Origin: DASQDN01 sp963825845
GTDB lineage: Bacteria > Acidobacteriota > Terriglobia > Bryobacterales > Bryobacteraceae
Direction: 5' to 3'
Assembly (NCBI GenBank): GCA_963825845.1
Contig: CAWGVL010000049.1
Span: forward strand, 75,799 to 139,798
Length of the DNA: 64,000 nucleotides
The notes below the pieces were generated by a model. That model searched no databases, was not told where the DNA came from, and saw only the letters and a program-made list of their open reading frames with translations. The translations under genes and the position numbers were made by a program. Shown here piece by piece: positions 57,934 through 64,000 of this stretch; positions within the stretch are counted from its first letter, which is position 1; each line of letters begins with the position of its first letter.

Positions 57934-58885
57934 TCAGTTCTGGAGGAGGACTTTCAGAACGCCGCGCTCGCTTGCCCGGTCGAATGCTTTCGAAGCCGAA
58001 CTGAGCGGCATGACGTCCGAAATCATTTCGTCCACGCGAATCTTACGTTTTGTGAGCATGCGCAGAGCCGGCTCGAAACGACCGCACCGCGAACCGACAA
58101 GCGTGATCTCGTTCACAATTACAGGGGCGGAATCAATCGGAACCTCGCCATGGACGGTCGATTTCATCACTACGGTCCCGCGCGGACGGCACATCGAAAC
58201 GGCTTGGCGGAGTCCTTTCGGTGAACCCGTCGCGTCCACCACAAAGTTGAACTCGGAAATTGGTATCTTCTTGGAGATTTCGCCGGTAACGCCAACGGCT
58301 TCGGCAATCCGCAATTTAGCGCGGTGCTTTCCAAACTGATGCACTCGCGCACCTGAGGCCTGCAAGACTTGCGCGACAAGGAGACCTAACTTCCCGTCAC
58401 CGAGCACCGCCACCGCCTCGCCCTTCGGAATTCTGACCTGATCGAGAATCTCACAAGCGGCCGCGACCGGCTCGACAAACACTGCCCGTTCGGTCGGAAT
58501 CGAGGCCGGAACGACGTGCAGATTATCTTCGGGCAAGGTAAGGATCTCCCGAAATGCGCCCGGATGCTTCACAATTCCGAGCACCGTCCGAAATGGGCAA
58601 TGCCGCCCCAGTCCCTTCTTGCACCAGGAGCATTTGCGCGCAGGCCAGGTTGATCTCGCCGACAACGCGGCGGCCGATAAGTGTACTGCGTATCGGCTTC
58701 AATAACCTCGCCGACGAACTCATGCCCGGGATTCCCGAGTAGCCGTAGTACCCGCGCTGAAGTTCGAGATCGGTATTGCAGATACCTCCATACAACAGCC
58801 GGATGGACGCGAATCCTTCCGCCCGTCTTGGCTTCGGAACCTTACGGACCTCTATTCCACCGTTTTCCAGATGAACGGCGATCAC
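57934..58885 (-). CDS. Zinc-containing alcohol dehydrogenase family protein (frameshifts)
   Basis: A GTG at 58885 opens VIAVHLENGGIEVRKVPKPR, then LLYGGICNTDLELQRGYYGY, the zinc-site cysteine region. A shift at about 58730 is needed to read PGHEFVGEVIEAD. Another returns to LIGRRVVGEINLACAQ, and a third near 58600 enters RKCSWCKKGLGRHCPFR, where the cysteines bind the structural zinc. The rest is intact: KHPGAFREILTLPEDNLHVV, VAVLGDGKLGLLVAQVLQAS (Rossmann) and NFVVDATGSPKGLRQAVSMC. It is a medium-chain dehydrogenase, nearest to threonine or sorbitol dehydrogenase-like enzymes; the substrate is unknown. Confidence 0.82.
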
Positions 58886-58910
58886 AGACAATGAGCCTTG
58901 CGACTCATGG

Positions 58911-59780
58911 CTATGGCTCGCGGGCAGCGCGAAACCCGAGCATTCGGTGACTCTGCACAGACGGCCATGCCCCCGATCGCAGGTACACGCGCTGGTCCAA
59001 TGGTTCCATGAAGAAGGTGCCGCCTCGAACCACGCGATATGCGCCACTCTTCGGCCCTTGCGGGTTCTTCTTTGGCGACACCGAGTAATAGTTTCGGCTA
59101 TACCAGTCGCTGCACCACTCCATCACGTTGCCGGCCATGTCATGCACACCGTACGGGGATGCACCGTTGTGCGTCTGCAAGTCGCCGCGCTTGCTCCCGT
59201 CGTAATAGCCGACGATTTGTCCTGTGTCGTAGCGCTGCGACCCCACAATATTGGCATATGACTTGTCGATTGTATTTCCCCACGGGTATTTTCGCTGGTC
59301 CGTCCCTCGCGCGGCCTTCTCCCACTCGGCCTCGGTTGGCAGGCGATACTTTTTCCCCGTCTTTGCACTAAGCCAATTACAGTACGCGACAGCTGAATCC
59401 CAGTTCACTCCGAGCACCGGATAGTTATCACTGTCCGGCGTGCCACCGCCATGGTTGTTTGCCTGGGTCCAGTAGGGGACCTGCGTCTTTGGAACGACAT
59501 GGCCGCTCGGCCAGAACTTCGGGTCGTCATAACCGGGATCGTCGCGGAATTTGCGCCACTCCCCGTTGGTAATCTCGTGTTTCCCGATGTAATACGCATC
59601 GAGGTCGACGGTGTGTACCGGGCGCTCGCGCGACTCGCCATCCCCGAAGTTGTCACCCATTTTGAAAGAGCCGGCGGGTACCAGCATGTAATCACCGTAG
59701 CCGTCGTTAACCACTTTGGGCAGGTCGGCTGCAAAGGTAACTGCGGCAGCGGCAAGAAAAACGCAATGTGTGAACCACGT
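58911..59780 (-). CDS. Secreted SUMF1-domain (formylglycine-generating-like) protein
   Basis: The domain is complete: GDYMLVPAGSFKMGDNFGDG, YYIGKHEITNGEWRKFRDD, YPVLGVNWDSAVAYCNWLSA, KYRLPTEAEWEKAARG, GVHDMAGNVMEWCSDWYSRN, YRVVRGGTFFMEPLDQRVYL and MLGFRAARE. The paired cysteines of true formylglycine-generating enzymes near GGSYxC are lacking, so sulfatase activation is not supported. A signal peptide (HCVFLAAAAVTFAA) lies in frame upstream, but the codon at its start is ACG (59780) directly after the previous stop. Either an ATG has been misread or mutated, or translation begins at GTG 59714 without a signal. It follows the esterase gene in one transcript. Confidence 0.85.
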   Translation of the reverse strand, partial: TWFTHCVFLAAAAVTFAADLPKVVNDGYGDYMLVPAGSFKMGDNFGDGESRERPVHTVDLDAYYIGKHEITNGEWRKFRDDPGYDDPKFWPSGHVVPKTQVPYWTQANNHGGGTPDSDNYPVLGVNWDSAVAYCNWLSAKTGKKYRLPTEAEWEKAARGTDQRKYPWGNTIDKSYANIVGSQRYDTGQIVGYYDGSKRGDLQTHNGASPYGVHDMAGNVMEWCSDWYSRNYYSVSPKKNPQGPKSGAYRVVRGGTFFMEPLDQRVYLRSGAWPSVQSHRMLGFRAAREP

Positions 59781-60617
59781 CTACTTGGTCCCTCCGAAGA
59801 AGCCGCCAACTTGAAGGAAGTGCTTCAAACCGTCCATCCAGGGCGAGAACTCGGGGCTCGTGTATGCTCCACCAAATCCGTGCCGGCCTTTTTGATAAAT
59901 GTGAAGTTCGGCAACGGCTCCAGCCCGATTTAAGTCAAGGAAAAGCTGGGCCGAACCGTTCGCCGCTCCTCTATCCCAGGCAGCCGATAATAAGAACGTC
60001 GGGGGAAAATTCTTGAGCTGTTCATCTTTGAGGGCGCGGCCGGCACTGTACACCATCACCAGATAATCCGGCCGCGAATTCATCCGGTCTACCGGATCCG
60101 ATGCGTTCGGATCGCCAGGACCCGACGCCGCTGCCACCACCCGCGCCATGCTCGATCCGGCCGAGAAGCCGGCGAACCCTACTCGATTCTGGTCAAGCTT
60201 CCACTCCGCCGCCCGCGATCGGATAAGCTGGATGGCCCGCTTCCCATCAGCGATTCGGGCATCTTCCTTGTAGCGGGGCTCCAGTCGATAGGTCAGTACG
60301 AATGCGGCGAACCCCCAATCGTTGAAGCGCTCGGCGATTTCGATACCCTCACCACCGTACATCAGCATGATGTTCGAGCCGCCGGGCGCGATGATCACCG
60401 ATCCCCCGTTTCGCTTTCCTTCCGGCGGCATGAATACCGTCAGGAAAGGACTATCGAGAGGTCCATTGCCATCGGCTAGTGGAACCTTCCCCTCAGGCCA
60501 CAAAGGAATGTTGTAATTATCAGCCCACGTTTCGCTAGCGGCCTTTTTGTCTGCGGCAAACAGGCAGGCAGAAACGACGAGGGCGCAGAGCGTCTTCGAC
60601 AGGATTGGAAGTGCCAT
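59781..60617 (-). CDS. Secreted alpha/beta hydrolase, xylan-esterase/BD-FAE-like
   Basis: The 278-residue product has a signal peptide (LSKTLCALVVSACLFAA) and the alpha/beta-hydrolase-3-like layout. It begins with IPLWPEGKVPLADG, then an oxyanion segment SVIIAPGGSNIMLMYGGEG, a nucleophile elbow GFAGFSAGSS, an acid region SAAWDRG and a catalytic His in YQKGRHGFGG. It likely removes acyl groups from carbohydrate outside the cell. Its stop TAG is followed immediately by the SUMF1 gene. The upstream 85 bases separate it from the divergent DUF1592 gene. Confidence 0.88.
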   Translation of the reverse strand: MALPILSKTLCALVVSACLFAADKKAASETWADNYNIPLWPEGKVPLADGNGPLDSPFLTVFMPPEGKRNGGSVIIAPGGSNIMLMYGGEGIEIAERFNDWGFAAFVLTYRLEPRYKEDARIADGKRAIQLIRSRAAEWKLDQNRVGFAGFSAGSSMARVVAAASGPGDPNASDPVDRMNSRPDYLVMVYSAGRALKDEQLKNFPPTFLLSAAWDRGAANGSAQLFLDLNRAGAVAELHIYQKGRHGFGGAYTSPEFSPWMDGLKHFLQVGGFFGGTK

Positions 60618-60702
60618 CGACTACGCAGTCTACTACAGCGGATAATGGGGATATACAGGGCTAGGCTATCCGAAACCTTTCGGTCAACGTCTACGCCCAT
60701 AG

Positions 60703-63155
60703 GTGTTGGTTCGCGAAAGGATTCCATTGGCCCGGCTTAGTCGCCCCAGCCTCGCTGCGTTTTCAATGCTCGTCACGGTCGTGACCGTTTGTCGCGCCGA
60801 TGAGCGCGGCGTCTTCACGTTCGTCCAGAAAAATTGCACAGCGTGCCACAATTCGAAGGTCACATCCGGGGATGTGAATCTCGCGGATCACAGCGGCCTG
60901 AAGACCTTCGACGAGGATCGCGAGATCTGGGAGCGCGTCGTTTCAAAGCTGAAGACGGGTGAGATGCCACCTCCCGGCTTTCCTAAGCCGCCCGCGACGG
61001 ATGTCGGCTTCCGTAACGGGGTGGCTGGAACATGAATTTGCGCGGCAGGATCGAGCTGCAAAGCCCGATCCGGGCCGAATCACCGCGCGTCGTTTGAATC
61101 GCGCTGAGTACAACAACACTATTCGTGACTTGCTGGGCGTCGATCATCCGGCCGGCTGACAATTTTCCCGCGGACGAGGCCGCCTTCGGATTCGACAATA
61201 TCAGCGACGCCCTCGGGCTCTCTCCCGTCCTTCTCGAGAAGTACGTTGAGCGGCCGAGCGTGTTGTGCGCGCGGCGCTCTTCGGGCCCGAAAAGATGAAA
61301 CCCTCGATGACGCATTATCCGTCGCCGGTGCGCATCCCGGTGCTCCCGAAGAACCTGATGGAGTACGACCTGACAGGGCTGCATACGCAGCACGCCGCGC
61401 ACGTGAAGCACCGGTTCCCGGTCGAAGCGGAGTATACCTTCCGAGTGGTCCTGAACGGCCATCGACCGAACCAGTCGGAACCGGTAAAGGCGGCGTTCTG
61501 GGTTGACGGCAAGCAACTTCCAGAGGTGTTCACGGTCGAGGGATCCGATCTGGAGGGCCAGATCCTGGAGTGGAAGAGTCGGGTAACCGGCCGGCGACCA
61601 CCTGATCTCGATGTCGTACCTGAACAATTATCATGGTCTGCCGCCGAAGTACAAAGGTCCCGAGCCGTCCAAGCTGCCGCAGGGTCCGCTGCTCAGCAAC
61701 AATGCTCGAGGCAAGTTGACAGAGCAGGATATAGAGCTGCTGCGTAAATACGGGACGAAGACTCAAGACGGACCGAATCGAAGTCCGGGTCGACAATCGG
61801 ACGGAGTCTATCGACGTCGGCGGCCCGTTCAATCAGACCTCCGGTCCTTCGCAGGAGAGCCTGCGGCGAATCTATGCGTGCGGACATCTGAACGGTAAAC
61901 ACATGGCGTCATGCGCGACGAACAATTGTCAGGAGCTTTGCTCAGAAGGCGTTTCGCCGGCCCGTCACTGCGGGAGAGGTCGACTCATTTTTGAGTTACG
62001 TCTCTCTGGTCCGCCAGCAAGGCGACTCGTTGCCGAAGGGATCGCGACCGCCTTACAGGCGATTCTCGTCTCACCGAATTTCCTGTTCCGGATTGAGCAG
62101 GACAAACCGGTCTCCGCGGAGTCCGCGCTGCCCGTCAGCGACTATCGAACTCGCGTCGCGGCTTTCATACTTCCTCTGGAGCAGTACTCCGGATGCGGAA
62201 CTGTTACGACTTGCGGGAGCCCGAAGACTGAAGCAAGCCCGCCGTACTCGAGGCGCAGGTTCGGCGAATGCTGAAGGATCCGAAGTCGCAGGCGCTTGTC
62301 GAGAACTTCGCCGGCCAATGGCTTCAGTTCAAGAACATCGACGTGCTTCGGCCCGATGGCGAGAAGTTCCCGGAGTTCGATGAGTTCGTCCGTCATGCGA
62401 TGCGGCGCGAAACCGAGTTGTTCATCGCGAATATCTTACGGAACGACGGAAGCATTCTCGAATTCCTCGACGCCGATTACACGTTCCTGAACGAGCGCCT
62501 CGCCCGCTTCTACGGAATCAAAGGAGTGACGGGACCCGAGTTCGCCGAGTGGACATGAGCGGCGACCCGACGCGGCGGCGGCATCCTTGCCCAGGGCAGC
62601 GTGTTGACGATTTCGTCCTATTCGACGCGGACATCTCCTGTGCTTCGAGGCAAGTGGATTTTGGAGAATCTGCTAAACGCTCCCCCCCCGCCGCCGTCCC
62701 CCATCGGTACCGGCCCTCGACGATACGAAGGTCGGACAGTCCGCGTCCCTGCGTCAGCAGATGGAGGCGCATCGAAAGAATCCGGCTGTGCGCTTCGTGT
62801 CATTCGCGGATGGATCCGCTGGGTTCGGACTGGAGAACTTCGATGCGATCGGCTCATGGCGAACTGAAGACGGCAAGTTCCCAGTGGACGCCACCGGTCG
62901 TTGCCAGGAGGCCGTTCGTTCACCGGACCGAACGAGTTGAAGGCGCTGTTGAAAGAAGATCGTGACGCGTTCGTACGGGGCTTGACCGAGAAGCTGCTCA
63001 CTTACGCGTTAGGCCGCGGGTTTGGAGCGGTTCGACCGACCGGTCGTGCTCCAATCGTCGCAAAGCTGCCTGTCCCAGAACTACCGATTCTCGGAACTCG
63101 TACTCGGAATCGTGAAGAGCTTGCCTTTCCAGATACGGCGCGCCACCGAGGGTAA
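60703..63155 (+). pseudogene. DUF1592/DUF1588/DUF1585 cytochrome-like protein (PSD family), many frameshifts
   Basis: Pieces in all frames follow the usual order of these large secreted proteins of Acidobacteriota and Planctomycetes. They start with a signal and haem site (FTFVQKNCTACHNSKVTSGD), then DUF1587 (RITARRLNRAEYNNTIRDLL), ADEAAFGFDNISDALGLSP, and the carbohydrate-binding-like middle (YTFRVVLNGHRPNQSEP). Then come DUF1595, DUF1592 (EGIATALQAILVSPNFLFRI, LVENFAGQWLQFKNIDVLRP, DADYTFLNERLARFYGIKG), DUF1588 and DUF1585 (CHSRMDPLGF after frame repair, LTEKLLTYALGRGFGAV). At least eight shifts occur in 2.4 kb. Its normal partner, DUF1552, follows after 33 bases. Confidence 0.82.
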
Positions 63156-63188
63156 ACTGATGACAGCTAACATAGGAGATAAGTCCAA

Positions 63189-64000
63189 ATGACGTTCATC
63201 ACAGGGAAGCACCTTTCGCGACGGACGCTCCTGCAAGGCATCGGCGGCGCGATCGCATTGCCGTTGTTGGATGCCATGCGTCCGGCTTTTGCCGGGCCCG
63301 ACGAGCGTAAAGCAGGCTCGACGAATCGCCGTCGTCTATGTCCCCAACGGATCGTCATGAACGAGTGGACGCCCAAGGACGCCGGAAAGGAATATACTTT
63401 TACCCGAATTCTGAAACCCCTGGAGCCTTTCCGCAACGACATCACACTTGTCTCCGGCTTGACGAACAATGCGGCGAACAAAGGCAAAAGGCGGTGGACA
63501 TGCAAAGGCGTCCGGAAGCTTCCTTCCGGGACGCCGCCGAAGTACACGGCCGGCGCCGATGTACGGGCGGGAACACGTTCGATCAGATAGCCGCCCAAAA
63601 ATGGGCGGCAGAGACTCGTGTTCCATCGCTGCAGATCGGCTGCGAGGATTCCCGAATGGTCGGCAACTGCGACACCGGTCGAGTTGCGCGTACACCAACA
63701 GCCTGTCCTGGAAGAACCCGAGACGCCATTAGCGGTGGAAGTCAATCCGCGATCGGTGTTTGAGCGGCTGTTCGGGACCGTGGACCCGAGCCTGGATCCG
63801 CAAGACTCGTGCGCGACGAGCGCTGTACCGAAAGAGCATTCTCGATCGAACCCGCGAGAGCGCGCAGAGGCTCGACGTCGGATCTGGCGCTTCCGATAAG
63901 ACGTAAGCTCGACGAGTATCTCACCGGGATCCGTGAAGTCGAGAGCGCCGGATCGAGAACTCAGAGAACGACACGCGGATTCCTCCGATCGAGAAGCCGT
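63189..64000 (+). pseudogene. DUF1552 protein, frameshifted and cut by the right window edge
   Basis: ATG 63189 follows a GGAGAT site. The product begins with a Tat signal (KHLSRRTLLQGIGGAIALPL). DUF1552 blocks follow in alternating frames: IVMNEWTPKDAGKEYTFTRI, LKPLEPFRNDITLVSGLTNN, FDQIAAQKWAAETRVPSLQI, GCEDSRMVGNCDTG, CAYTNSLSWKNP and EVNPRSVFERLFGTVDPSLD. DUF1552 genes regularly follow DUF1592 genes; both products are exported and their shared function is not known. Breaks near 63330, 63490, 63690 and 63800 stop any full product, and the 3' end is outside the window. Confidence 0.8.

Noticed and set aside
58911..59780. Naming the SUMF1-domain gene a formylglycine-generating enzyme
   Set aside because: Catalytic cysteine pair is absent and no sulfatase gene is in the window.

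Overview
The window looks like a chromosomal segment of an Acidobacteriota bacterium, most likely of the Solibacter/Bryobacter type. This is inferred from content, not from a marker gene. The pointers are an Oar-like TonB-dependent receptor remnant, DUF1592 and DUF1552 proteins, several quinoprotein-like propellers, a giant secreted Ig-repeat protein, DUF4159, SMP-30 and sugar-isomerase genes, many Tat and lipoprotein signals, and moderately high GC. A large share of genes are split by one-base shifts inside well conserved motifs. At least one (an ABC-F ATPase) is a lost base in an A run, so part of the breakage is probably sequence error. Other loci (LacI, TonB receptor, gluzincin-TPR, HAF protein, integrase) carry stops or large deletions and look truly decayed.

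Layout. 0-3 kb: a Gfo/Idh/MocA oxidoreductase running off the left edge, a headless LacI regulator and a headless TonB receptor that meet at one junction. 2.9-6.6 kb: small zinc-finger protein, NtrC-type regulator, GAF-PAS histidine kinase and a single-domain receiver. 6.6-11.8 kb: DUF4159 protein, MFS transporter, agmatine deiminase pathway (aguB, aguA), a membrane metallopeptidase and guanine deaminase. 11.8-13.4 kb: a metallopeptidase pseudogene. 13.4-20.2 kb: a tightly overlapped eight-gene minus-strand operon (SPFH protein, SpeD, two zinc-ribbon/DUF4178 proteins, a small membrane protein, DUF350, membrane-fused spermidine synthase, Tat-exported FAD amine-oxidase-like protein). 20.2-23.5 kb: tRNA-Cys followed by a decayed integrative element bounded by a duplicated tRNA 3' end.

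24-33.6 kb: secreted hydrolase, SMP-30 lipoprotein, then a minus-strand group of cupredoxin, di-haem peroxidase, YVTN propeller, haem-HhH protein and PQQ-like propeller, facing a second 516-residue PQQ-like propeller and an SGNH protein lacking its catalytic residues. 33.6-40.3 kb: TerC, amidohydrolase, DUF418, cytochrome c, ABC-F. 40.3-43.1 kb: a trypsin-like protease fused to a DNA/RNA nuclease, with an unknown partner gene. 43.2-51.5 kb: a three-gene operon ending in a 1569-residue protein with 15 Ig-like repeats, divergent from a JAMM metalloprotease anchored in the membrane. 51.5-64 kb: MFS plus lipoprotein, sugar isomerase, GT-C type membrane protein, receiver-PP2C phosphatase, zinc alcohol dehydrogenase, SUMF1-domain protein, esterase, and strongly broken DUF1592 and DUF1552 genes.

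The most interesting parts are the polyamine/SPFH/DUF350 operon, near the putrescine-forming aguB-aguA pair; the protease-nuclease fusion with its partner; the JAMM and Ig-repeat pair; and the tRNA-Cys element.
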